Assembly: GCF_000003195.3 (NCBI RefSeq)
Contig: NC_012873.2
Location: 50,439,166-50,503,165, forward strand
Source: Sorghum bicolor
Taxonomy: Eukaryota; Streptophyta; Magnoliopsida; Poales; Poaceae
DNA: 64,000 nt
Reading direction: 5' to 3'
The translations under genes were made by a program, and so were the position numbers. The notes beneath the pieces are model-generated. The model ran no database searches and was not told the DNA's origin. It worked only from the letters and a program-made list of their open reading frames with translations. Positions 10,396 to 20,592 of this stretch are shown in pieces; position 1 is the stretch's first letter; the number at the start of each line of letters is the position of its first letter.

Positions 10396-11687
10396 CCGTC
10401 CTCAACAAAATCAAGGTTGGAATCAACAGAGGCCTAACTACTCAGGTAATTATCAAGGTAATAATTCTTACAATAATAATAATAATTTTCTACCTCTGAG
10501 AGAGTTAGTGTCTAATCAAGGAAAGCTAATGGATAACCTATCTAAAAAATTGGCATCTAATGATAAAATGTTAGAAAATATAAATAATAGAATGGATAAT
10601 TTCTCTACTGCCATCAAGAATCAAATTAGCTTTAATAAAATGATTGAATCTCAGTTAAATCAAATAGCTGCTGCTGTTCCTGCTACTAACCCCGGTATAC
10701 CATCACAACTGGAAGGATTAGAATATACAAATCTTGTAGACATGTTTGATGCAGGTAACTACTGGAGTAACCCCGTTGAGGAAGTAATAACTGACCTTCT
10801 GCCTGTCAAGAGAGGCGATCCAAGACGCACCGTGATCCTAATCTCCATCACCATGGTGGACTTCCCAGAAGCACTCTGCGACTTTGGCTCCAGCGTCAAC
10901 ATTATGCCCATGACTTCGTGGTGGTAGAGACTGGTATTGATGAGAGGGCACCCATCATTCTAGGGAGGTCATTCTTGAACACCTCGGGAGCTGTCATCTA
11001 TACTAGAACTGCCAAGATCAGTTTTTACATCAAGGGAAGGAAGGAGACATTTTCCTTCAAGAACAAGACTACACAAATCTCAGAGTCCCAGCATGAACCA
11101 AGGAAGAGGACCAACAGGAGGAACACGAACAAGCTCTAGTCACTGCAGTTCAAGGAGGTCAAGATCGTTGACTTAAGTCACCGTTCCTGACCAAAAAGGA
11201 TGACCCAGTCACCTATCAGCTCCTATTCGGAACCATCCCCCTAAAACCGACATACATTCAGCTTCAGATGGTAGATCAGACATTCCGAAAAGTTGAAGAC
11301 AAGTACGATCCACCCATCATCCTTAGGAGACCGTTCCTCAGCACCATTAAAGCAATCATGTACATTGGAACTGGAGAAGTCCACATGCACTTCACCTCTG
11401 AGAAGGCACGCCGCTGTTTTACTGACCCTAACTATATAGTTGAAGACTCTAAGCAGGTCAGGACAAGAAGAAGACGACGCAACCGCAACCAGAGGAGGCA
11501 AATCATCAAGGACGGATGGGCAGACTATGAAGGAGATGTTGTAAGGTCTAAAGACATACAACTTGAACAGAACTATCTTGAGGAGACCGTAGCACCGAGT
11601 CAGGTGTGGAGAGAGAAGATAGTTATACATGAAGAGCAAGGCGCCGCCGGAACCACCGACTACGTCATCCAACGAATCCCACGATGA
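10396..11687 (+). pseudogene. Broken gag-protease of the plus-strand Gypsy remnant
   Basis: Three open stretches in different frames cover 10396-10927, 10918-11139 and 11268-11687. They repeat the order of the intact homologue: PQQNQGWN, the LRELVSNQGKLMDNL coiled region, CDFGSSVNIM of the first protease-like domain, ILGRSFLNTSGA, then the end of the second domain (PPIILRRPFLST). The segment after VNIMP is deleted, and the D-T-G region of the second domain is lost between 11190 and 11220. The first domain here also has D-F-G, so this variant is shared by the family. Confidence 0.82.
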
Positions 11688-11897
11688 AGAGCACGGAGTC
11701 GCCGGAACTCTTAGGAAACTTCCTCTCTTCCCACAAAAAATAATTATATAGTTATCCTTGGGCGATCTTGATTCTTAATTAGTACACTCACGTTCCATGT
11801 GGAAAATCGATACTCTGGAATACTCTCGGGTGAAGGCTACAGTGGTATTCGTGCGCTTGTGGATTTTTCTATTTGCGTTTAAAATACCCAACACCGC
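10396..11897 (+). mobile_element. Internally deleted Gypsy remnant in opposite orientation, related to the 1-7678 element
   Basis: From 10396 the plus strand is homologous to the gag-protease ORF of the minus-strand element, starting at the Asn-rich stretch after its zinc knuckle. The last roughly 100 bases (11805-11897) match an LTR 3' end of this group: GATACTCTGG, CGGGTGAAG, GTGCGCTTG, then AATACCCAACA, the complement of TGTTGGGTATT. The 5' half, all of pol and most of the 3' LTR are missing. It abuts an LTR at 10395 and ends against Copia-like sequence at 11898. Confidence 0.8.
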
Positions 11898-12543
11898 CTC
11901 AGGGATTCACCTTCCCCAGGTTCAGCTCCTAGGCACGTCGTCAGTCAGGCCTTCTACTCCAGTGCCTCAGAGTCAGTCTCAGCAGCCGCTTCAGCTCCCT
12001 GCTCAGAGTCAGCCATTCTCGATGCCACAGCACCAGGTTTCTTAGGGTGCCATCTCGTCTAGCTTTGAGCAGGTACCTCAGTTCACGCCTCTACGCTCTG
12101 GATTTACTCCACAGTCAGCGACAGCGCCACAGCTCGTGTTGGACTCGTTGGCAGGCCAGCACATCAGTTTCTCAGGTGCTCTGACTGGTGACCCTATGCC
12201 TCCACCCCTGCAGGCTCCTGTAGCTTTTACGGTCCCAGTCACCACTACTGAGCGCCTGTCGTCGTTAGTAGCTTCGTCTGAGCAGCTTGCACCTTCGTCT
12301 ACTATGCCAGAGACGTCAGCTACAGCGACCGAGTCCGTGCCAGCCTCGTCAGCAGGTCTTGAACAGCCACCTCAGCCTGTGACAGCTTCAGAGCCCGTAG
12401 AGCCGACCCAGACCGCTTCGCCAGCACGTGCAGCTTCAGAGGGTCACTCTATCTCCTCTCACTCGACGGCCGATGGATCAGACGATGAAGCACGTTTTCA
12501 GGCCGTGCCGAGGGACTCCACTGCTCCGCCTCCTTCAACTTAG
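11898..12543 (+). pseudogene. Pro/Ser/Thr-rich C-terminal ORF of the Copia-like element
   Basis: Two pieces of one former frame. The first reads ASGIHLPQVQLLGTSS to PQHQVS and then a stop at 12043-12045. The second resumes in the same style to SLAGQHISFSGAL, ALTGDPMPPPLQAPVAF and ends at TAG 12541-12543. Composition is very rich in P, S, T, A and Q without recognisable catalytic motifs. It could be the end of pol or an env-like ORF such as those known in SIRE elements. Its 5' end is replaced by the Gypsy remnant. Confidence 0.55.
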
Positions 12544-12990
12544 GATTTTGCCGCTTGATGCGAAAGGGGGAGAGAGTTGAGAGTATGAGAGTTAGGGTGA
12601 GCTAGAGCTAGAGAGGGCTTTTCATCTTTTGATTCTTTTGTGTGCTACTTCATCATGCATCATGTTTACGTTTATGCTTTGCACTTGTGTGAGATACTTT
12701 TATGGTTGTGAGACATGTCTTTTATGCTTATTTGTGAAATATTTATGTCATGTGTTTGGCTCATATTACTTTGCTTCCGTGTTTTTACTCTGATGTACTA
12801 TGAGCTATTTGTGATATATCCTGTTGTACACATCTCACATATTTGGATGCAGGATGGTAGACTTGGTTGATATAAGCATGCCTAATCCCTTTGCTCTTTT
12901 GTATCATGCTTATAGAAACCAAGTCATTTGAAAACCTCATTTCTTTTCATACTCGAGGTTATTGTCATCAATCACCAAAAAGGGGGAGAT

Positions 12991-14527
12991 TAAAAGAGCA
13001 TCTAGGCCCCTAATGATTTCGGTGATTAATGACAATGTTGATTACTATGACTAACGTGTGTTTTGTAGAGGCAAAGTCATTAGTGAGGTAATGGTAATAG
13101 GTACTCGATGAACAGGGACGTACATGCCTACTTAATAGTGGAAATCGTTTCGCTTTTCAAAGGATGGATGGACATCGTCAAGACTAGACTAGGTCTAAGT
13201 GCCATATGGTGAAGAAGGGCACTTAGAGTAGTTTAGGACTTTGTTTTCCTTTGACCGTACTATTAAGAGGGGCTTTGATCTAGTAGCTTGACTTAGGCAA
13301 GGCTTTAGGTTTAGGTGTGGTGCACACTTGGTAAACCTAGCACTAGGCAGCTCAGAGATAGTCCTTAGATCAAGAGGAACCAACTTTGTTTTGGAACGAT
13401 CGCGTTTCGAAGAAGTTAGGGTGCCAAAGTAGGCACCGGACGCTCTGTGAGTGCGTCCTATGAGGTCCTTAGCCGTTGGAGAGCTTTGGTGCCTAGGGTT
13501 AGGCACCGGACGCTGGCACCGGACTCACCGGGCAGCGTCCGGTCCCATACCCAGGGAGGTTGCAAACCTGCCCCGAGCACCGAACGCTAGCACTGGACGC
13601 ACCGGGTAGCGTCCGGTCTTAAACTCAGGGAGTTTGTAAAACTCCCCGGAGCACCGGACGGTGCCACCGGACGCTGGGAAGTAGCGTCCGGTGACCTGTC
13701 AGACGCAGGTACAGTTAGCCGTTGGGTGTCACCGGACGCTCGGTGCAGAGCGTCCGGTGCAACATCAACAGCGTCCGGTGACCCCGTTTTCAGTGGAAAC
13801 CGTTTGGCTGACCTTTGGACTTCGTGGGGTGTATTTATACTCCTCCACCTCGTCCATGAGAGGTCTCTTGCCCATTTGAACATCTAAGAAACTTGTTGTG
13901 GAGCAAGAGAGTAGCAAGAGCCTAGAGAGGATTGAGATTTGAGTGATTTCTTGTGAGAATCCTCCTCTAGTTGAATTTCAAGAGTCAAGTGTGCATCCAC
14001 CACTCTCTAGTGCCTTGTTTGGGTCAAGTGAGACTTCTTTGCTTGTTACTCTTAGTGATCGCCATCACCTAGACGGTTCGGTGGTGATTGGAGGCACAAA
14101 GACCGCCCGGAGTTCTTGTGGGTGGCTCGTGTCAAGCTTGTGAGCGGTTTTGGGCGATTCACCACCACGGAGTGTCGAAGAATCAGCACGTAGAGAGCAC
14201 TTGGTCCTTGCGCGGACCAAGGGGGAGCAAGACCCTTGCGTGGGTGCTCCAACGAGGACTAGTGGAGAGTGGCGACTCTCCGATACCTCGGTAAAACATC
14301 GTCGAGCACTTTCTTCCACTACTCCTTTACATTCTAGCATTTACTTTGTGTTTTTACATTCTTAGAAGTGCCATGCTAGAATAGGATTGGAACTAGGTTG
14401 CAAAACGTTTATCCGGTAGCTCTCTAGTCACACTAGGCACAAGGGGTTGAATTGGAGCTTATAGGTTGCTTAAATTTTTAGAGAAGCCCAATTCACCCCC
14501 CCCCTCTTGGGCATCTTGATCCTTTCA
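12991..14527 (+). repeat. 3' LTR of the Copia/Maximus-like element (1537 bp)
   Basis: It follows the purine tract at 12976-12990. The right end CTTTCA at 14522-14527 is the complement of the expected TGAAAG start; the left end reads TAAAAG, so the terminal TG has changed to TA. The core (13430-13790) carries about ten copies of CCGGACG or CGTCCGG in both orientations. The right-end CCCCCCCCTCTTGGGCATC block matches the start of the solo LTR at 51760 in opposite orientation. Confidence 0.78.
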
Positions 14528-15507
14528 GTGCCCATTATCTCTTGTCCTATTTGGTTGCGGGCGTGGCAGAGATTGGACCCCCATCTTGTCTGAATGTACC
14601 GTGGCCCCGTCATGAGATCGTGGATGACATCATGGATGGTCTCGAGCGCACCAATGGGAGGAAAGCATCCGAGCCCTGGGGTCGGGCGAGTCGGAGTTGG
14701 CTGGGTCTCAGCCTCACTCGAGGCCTTGTTGTTGGGCCTCGGACATCGGATTGGTCTTGGTCGCGCTTGAAGCCTTGTCATCGGGTCTCGGGCGAGACGG
14801 AGAGTGGTTGTTGGTTAGTTTGGCCTCTTCTTTGAGAGGAGTGGAGGGGGGTTTTAGTTCTTTACTTTGGGTACCCCGGATTGTAGTACTCAACAATACT
14901 TCAATAGGAGGAGCTAGAGTTAGGATGTATCTTCTAGTATGTAGATTTAGGATATCTCAATATTATTATTTTTGGATATTTGGGAAGTTCCTACAACAAT
15001 AGCCTAATATATCTTCCTTAATACTAACATAAAAAGTGGGTCCTATAGATGTATTGTGTATGTACAGAAATATGGCTAAAAAATGATGACTAGGCTAGGC
15101 CCTATGGTATTATTAGGGACATATTAGGGAGATGCAACTCTCCTTTTACGTGAGTACAGTCGAGTGACATGTTGGTGGCCAAAACAAAAAGAAATGTTGG
15201 CGCATTACCGGAGCAAAGAAAAAAATAGTTAACACAATTTTATAGAGATAGAGGAAAACATGGAAGACTACTACAGATGATATGATGTCTTTGTTTACAA
15301 TGCAGGTCATCATACTTTAGATCATCTATATTAGTTGGCATGATTAAAAAATAGCTCTTTATTCTAACTCCCAATTCTTCTACTCATGTAAGACAGAGAC
15401 ATCCACGTGCAAAGATACACAAAATGATTGCTACTCTCTATTATGGGATGGTAATTTTTTTTCTTCAACATTTCATCGCCCCAAGCGCCACTGCCTGGAG
15501 GTTCATC
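14528..15507. other. Intergenic stretch, nothing recognised
   Basis: The first 350 bases are moderately GC-rich and hold only short overlapping frames on both strands without family features. The remainder is AT-rich. I see no repeat termini, gene signals or RNA gene. Confidence 0.5.
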
Positions 15508-16260
15508 TAGGGATGAAAACGATTTATAGGATAGGAGCCCAAATCACTTTCATTTTCATATTTTTTTCTTGAAAATGAAATCGATACAATATTGTCAAAA
15601 ACAAATATGACACCGATATTTCGGTGACTTTGAAAACGATAGTAGCCAATCAATAAATACATAGATAATGATTGGAATCCATGAGAACGATATCCTAAAA
15701 AATAATAAACACGCTAAACCGTGGAACATGAGAAGAACCATATAATTTAACCTATCTCACATAACAATAGTAAATAAAGCCACAATTAATAAGAAACAAG
15801 CTAAATCATGATTCACACCATCTTAGATCTCAAACAAAGCTAAACCCTACAATATGTTCATGTTCGTGGTCGATCACTAGCTAGAGGTAAGGTGCAGTAT
15901 GTGATTGCCTGATTGCCTTCTTATTCCTATACGGTTGAAATACTTGCCACATAGTTCCTTTCAAGAAAATGTCATGTGCTTTGTGTGTGCAGATGAGATG
16001 CTTAGCTGTGGGCCAACTCGGCCTAAAGTCGTCTTTAGGATTCAAGGTCTTTGAATCGGTAACTACCAATGGCAAATTATTGGCTAAATACGGTAATCTT
16101 CAAAAATAGTTGGAACAGGGCAAAATCATTTTCATTTTGTTTCTGATTATTTTATCAGTGTCATTTTTGTTTTTTTACCACTACCATTTTCATTTAGGCA
16201 TGAAAATCGAAAAAAAACTCAGAAATAATTTCTAAAATTATCATTTTAGTTTTATCTCTA
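15508..16260. mobile_element. Non-autonomous hAT-type element (753 bp)
   Basis: Short imperfect inverted ends TAGGGATGAAAAC and GTTTTATCTCTA are flanked by a perfect 8-bp target duplication GGTTCATC (15500-15507 and 16261-16268). An 8-bp duplication and this terminus are typical of hAT elements. There is no transposase frame. Confidence 0.8.
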
Positions 16261-16439
16261 GGTTCATCTAAATTGAATCTTCGCCCATTACTTTTAGATG
16301 TGAGAATAATAAAAAGTAGAACAGAAAATGGTGTTTTTTTAATAAATTCTATCTATGAGTTAGGGTGCTAGGATGGCGAGGCAGTCATAATTGCCCTGTC
16401 ACTATGTGGGAGGATATCAAACCATTAATTTCAGATCTA

Positions 16440-16660
16440 GGCCTTGTTTGGGTTTACCTAGCTAACTATTAGTTGTATTAGCTTGGAGAAACCAATGACC
16501 TATTTGGATTTACCCAGCTAACTATTAGTTGTGTTAGCCAGAAAAAGCCAGCTAATATATATATAGCTAAATGGTAGGTAAGATATTAGTTGGGTACTAA
16601 AACAAGTCTTACTAATCTTTAGCAGCTAAGTATTAGTTGTAGGGATCCAAACAAACCCCA
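16440..16660. mobile_element. Tourist-like MITE
   Basis: Ends GGCCTTGTTTGGGTTTACC and ATCCAAACAAACCCCA are approximately complementary and flanked by CTA on both sides (16437-16439, 16661-16663). The inside repeats a CTAACTATTAGTTG motif three to four times. Confidence 0.6.
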
Positions 16661-16699
16661 CTAGGAGGTAGAGCCATAAATGGAGTTTCCATTTTAGAG

Positions 16700-18670
16700 G
16701 TTGGTGTGTGCTAGGTGCCAAGTTGGTTAATTGTGGCTTGTGGGGTGATTGTTAGCGGTAATGGTGACCATGTTAGCGTAGGTACAACATTAGATGGTGA
16801 AAAAAATCTTGGAAGTGGGTTTTTTAGTTTAGGAGTAAATTGTTAGAACTGTTAATGACTAAGTAATTTTTTTGTTATTTGTTGTAAATATTATAAAACT
16901 AGATTTTTAAATTATTTTTCGATACCGTTGGAGGTACTCCAATAAGTGCAGAGTAATAGATGGACAAAATATAAACGTTATAGTCACAATAATATATGAA
17001 CAGAAGGTTTGCGTCAAAGGAAGACAAACAATACAACCCTTTGTTAGATGTATGTAAATTTATAGTCCACCTATTGACCTATTCATATAATTAATGAGTT
17101 CACCTCTGACTCATTTGTTTGTCTTATAAAATTTATTAGTTCTTGTGGTGTAGTTTGACTGCAAACTTACAACACACGTCTCTTGTTAGGTGCCAAGTTG
17201 GTTAGTTGTGGCTTGTGGGTTGATTGTTGGCGGCAATAACGATTGTGTCAACGTCGTTATGACATTAGTTGGTGAAATATTTCTTGAAGTGGGTCTTTTT
17301 TTAGTTTTAGGAGTAAATTATTAAAAATGATTAGTGACTAAGTTTTTTTCTAATATTTATCGTAAAGATTATAAAATAGACTTTTAGATTAATTTTTGGT
17401 ATCATTGGAGGTACTCCAATAAGTGCGGAGTAAAGGATGGACAAAACATAAATGCTATTGTTACAATAATACATGAACGAAAGGTATCCGTCAGAGCAAG
17501 ACAAATAGTATAACCTTTTGTTAGCTGTATGTAAATTTATAGTCCACCTATTAGCCTACTCATATAATTAATGAGTTCACCTCTAACTCATTTGTTTGAC
17601 TTATAAAATTTATTAGTTCTTGTGGTGTAGTTTGACTATAAACTTACAACATGCGTCTCTTGTTATGTGCTAAGTTGGTTAGTCGTGGCTTGTGAGGTGA
17701 TTGTTGGTGGCAATAGCAACTGTGTCAGCGTTGGTATGATGTTAGGTGGTGAAAAAAAATCTTCATGTGGGTCTTTTTTAGTTTTAGGAGTAAATTATTA
17801 GAAACTATTAGTGACTAAGTTTTTTCTAATAATTTGTAAACATTATAAAAACTAGATTTTTGGATTATTTTCTAATACCATTGGAGGTACTCTAATAAAT
17901 GCATAGTAACAGATGGACAAAAACGTAAACGTTATAGTTACAATAATACATGAACGGAAGATGTGTGTCATAGGAAGACAAATAGTATCACACTTTGTTA
18001 GCTATTTTTTTGGTACAGTTGGAGGTACTTCAATAAGTGTAGAGTAATGGATGGACAAAACGTATACGTTATAGTTACAATAATACATGAACGGAAGGCG
18101 TGCGTCAGAGCAAGACAAATAGTATGACCCTTTGTTATAGCTGTATGTAAATTTATAGTTCACCTATTAGCGTACTCATATAATTAATGAGTTCCCCTAT
18201 GCCTTATTTATTTGTCTTATAAAATTTATTAGTTTGTATGGTGTAGTTTGACTATAAACTTACAACACACATTTCTTTGTTAGGTGCAAAGTTGGTTAGT
18301 GTGTGGCTTATGGTGTGATTGTTGGTGGCAATAGCGGCTGTTTAGGAGTAAATTATTAGAAATTGTGAGTGGCCAAGTTTTTTTGTAATATTTATTGTAA
18401 ACATTATAAAACTAGATTTTTAGATTATTTTTTTGGCACCATGGGAGGTACTTCAATAAATGTTGAGTAATGAATGGACAAAACATAAATGCTATATTTA
18501 CAATAATACATTATATAAGACGTCAAATAATACAACTCTTTGTTAGTTCTATATAAATTTATAGTCCACCTATTATCCCACTCATATACTTACTTATTTG
18601 TTTATCTTATAAAATTTATTAGTTCCTGTGGTGTAGTTTGACTATAAACTTACAACATGCTTTCTTTTTA
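16700..18670. repeat. Tandem array of about 475-bp units, four copies
   Basis: The marker TAGGTGCCAAGTTGGTTA occurs at 16712, 17187, 17664 and 18281 with small changes. Spacings are 475, 477 and 617 bases. The third unit is longer because an internal piece (GGAGGTACTTCAATAAGTG through ACAAATAGTA) is duplicated near 18005-18125; the fourth has a deletion of roughly 100 bases after GCAATAGCGGCTG. Every unit includes TAGTTTGACTATAAACTTAC near its end. No coding capacity. Confidence 0.85.
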
Positions 18671-19033
18671 CTACGCCCTCTTCTATCTTCCTTCATATAT
18701 AATGTTCACCTATAACCTTATACTTGCTAGTAATTATATTAACTATGTATTATAAAAGTATAATCTAAAAATCTAAATAATTACGATGTTAGCTAGTAAT
18801 TAAAGTGATGATTAAAGCCGAACTACTTATTCTAGAATAAACGTTAAAACAGAGAAAATACTAGTACTTCGTCCAGAAAAAATCAATTCCTAGAATTTGT
18901 GTCAGTGAATTTTTTTTTAAAATTTGACTAATTTTATAGTAAAGAGTAACAACATCTATAACATAAAATGTACATTATATGAAAATATATTTTATGATGA
19001 TCTAATGATACTAATTTGATACTATAAATCTTA

Positions 19034-19596
19034 GGGCTTGTTTAGATCCAAAAACTTTTTGGATTTTGATGCTAAGGGGTTCACGGCGCAATGGCAAAGG
19101 TCATTGGTTGGGGGCTCCCATCCAGGGTTCAAATCCTGGGTGCGGCACTTTATTCTGGATTTATTTCCAGGATTTTCCGGCGCTATGCATTAAGTGGTAG
19201 GCGACGTGCCCGTCGACAGCGAGGCGCCTGTGGTGACTTCGTGAACTTCAAGATTTGTCGGCTCAGTCCTTCGAAGGTGCTCATAGGGGTAGGGTTTGCG
19301 TACGTGTGTTCATAGGGGTGTGTGTGCGTGCGTGTTGAGTGTCTGCGTTGTACTATGTAATCTCAAAAAAAAAACTTTTTGGATTTTGACACTATAGCAC
19401 TTTCGTTTTTATTTGACAAACATTGTCCAATCATAGAGTAACTAGGCTTAAAAGATTCGTCTCACGATTTACAGGCAAACTGTGTAATTAGTTTTTATTT
19501 TTATCTATATTTAATACTCTATGCATGTGCCGCAAGATTCAATGTGATAGAGAATCTTGTAAAGTTTTGGTTTTTTTGGTGCATCTAAACAAGGCC
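19034..19596. mobile_element. Tourist-like MITE containing a SINE
   Basis: Ends GGGCTTGTTTAGATCC and GCATCTAAACAAGGCC form terminal inverted repeats, with TTA target duplications at 19031-19033 and 19597-19599. The body matches a grass MITE family also seen at 22502, 22745 and 49090 (TGTGTAATTAGTTTTTATTT and related blocks). A SINE interrupts it. Confidence 0.85.
19075..19370 (+). mobile_element. tRNA-derived SINE with poly(A) tail
   Basis: Pol III promoter elements are present: an A-box-like ATGGCAAAGGTCATTGG at 19091-19107 and a B box GGTTCAAATCC at 19126-19136. The tail is a run of A. Flanking direct repeats of AAAACTTTTTGGATTTTGA (19051-19069 and 19371-19389) are the target duplication. 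It is about 295 bases long and lies inside a Tourist MITE. The (TTG)n-tailed Au-type SINE at 28027 belongs to a different family. Confidence 0.85.
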
Positions 19597-19667
19597 TTAG
19601 TATTTTTTTTAGAAAATTGATTAAAGTTTAAAAAGTTTAATTTAAAATATCTCTAAAACACAACGGA

Positions 19668-20592
19668 GTCTTTATTTCAAACAAACGTACCAACGCCAGG
19701 CATACGTAGGAGTATACGCTAGGGGTACTGTAGGTGGTAGGGGGCAGGCTACTAGGCACTAGGCGGGTACTATCGTGCTTTTTGGTGCAGAAAAACACGC
19801 ATCCCGCTCACGCCAAGGACACGAGACGAGAGGCGGGTGTGAAATCCGGTGACCCAAGGATTTCCCGCCGCGGCACCGCAGCCAGGCTTTTTGATCCCTC
19901 CGAATCTTCCGTGCGAGCCCTCCTTTCCTTTCCCCACGCGCGGCATCCCTATCCACTTCACTGCCTGGCGGGGCCCAGAGTGGCGGGGCCAGTAGGGACA
20001 CGAGAGGCGCTCGCACGACGATGAGTAGCTGCGACCTGCGGGGACGGGTCTTATCCTGGGACAGGTCCGGGTCTGCGGCCCCCACGGCCGTTCGAACTGA
20101 GGCGCGGTGAATTGTCGGGTCCCGCCGAGGATCCTCTGCGTCCAGTTTTGCTTTCTGTGTCCTCTGGTGTTGCTTCATGCTAGTGCGCTAATATGGTGTC
20201 CAAATATAGCAAAGTGTGGCAGAAGAATCTACCTGAAGATAAGATGGGGGTATAATGCCTTAGTTTCCCAAATTATAGCAATTATAGGACCATGCAAAGC
20301 TTCCACACCAAGTTACCTATTTCATTTGGTACTCAAGGCATGGATATTTCCATGTCGAGTCACAACAATAGGCAAAGACAGCATGCTCCACCGTTACATG
20401 CAAATCCATCAATTCTAGGACATGCATAATATATCAATTCTCAAGTTAATTTACCTAGATGCATCCAACTATTTTAGTGATTCCTTTGGTACTAATCAAT
20501 GAGAAAGGATGCAACCTTCTCTAGATAACCGCAAGCACGCACAATAATTCTGGATTACATGCATGCATGAGGGATGTAACTAATGCTAGTAG
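19668..20592. other. Intergenic stretch with a GC-rich patch, no gene recognised
   Basis: 19730-20140 is GC-rich and has overlapping open frames on both strands (up to 139 codons), as expected from GC-richness alone; none shows a family motif. It could be an unrecognised promoter or first exon. The remainder is ordinary AT-rich sequence. Confidence 0.4.

Larger units (their letters stand above)
11898..14527 (+). mobile_element. 3' part of a Copia/Maximus(SIRE)-like LTR retrotransposon
   Basis: The order is a Pro/Ser/Thr-rich ORF tail, an AT-rich spacer with GCGAAAGGGGGAGAG at 12560-12575, a terminal purine tract CAAAAAGGGGGAGAT, then an LTR from TAAAAGAGCATCTAGG to CATCTTGATCCTTTCA. Two GGGGGAGA purine tracts before an LTR of this kind are typical, as I recall, of grass Maximus/SIRE-type Copia elements. 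The Gypsy remnant joins it at 11897/11898, so gag, pol and the 5' LTR are not here. Confidence 0.7.
18865..19667. mobile_element. Stowaway-like MITE split by a nested insertion
   Basis: The left end TACTTCGTCCAGAAAA resembles the Stowaway terminus TACTCCCTCCGT. After the inserted element, the right part ends in ACACAACGGAGTC, a degraded complement. The element is cut at TTA 19031-19033 by a Tourist-like MITE. Confidence 0.5.

Noticed and set aside
12136..12543. Pro/Ser-rich 135-codon frame considered as a host gene
   Set aside because: It is followed by two retroelement purine tracts and an LTR and preceded by a stop in the same former frame, so it belongs to the Copia-like element.
16700..18670. 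Repeated array considered as a CRISPR-like or regulatory repeat
   Set aside because: Units of about 475 bp in a plant nuclear genome with no short-repeat/spacer pattern. It is an ordinary tandem duplication array.
19091..19136. Possible tRNA gene, because A- and B-box sequences are present
   Set aside because: No cloverleaf, anticodon arm or acceptor stem. The poly(A) tail and target duplication show that it is a SINE.
19734..20178. Open frames on both strands in a GC-rich patch (96 and 139 codons)
   Set aside because: Composition-driven. No homologous features, start context or splice pattern could be supported, so I left it as intergenic.
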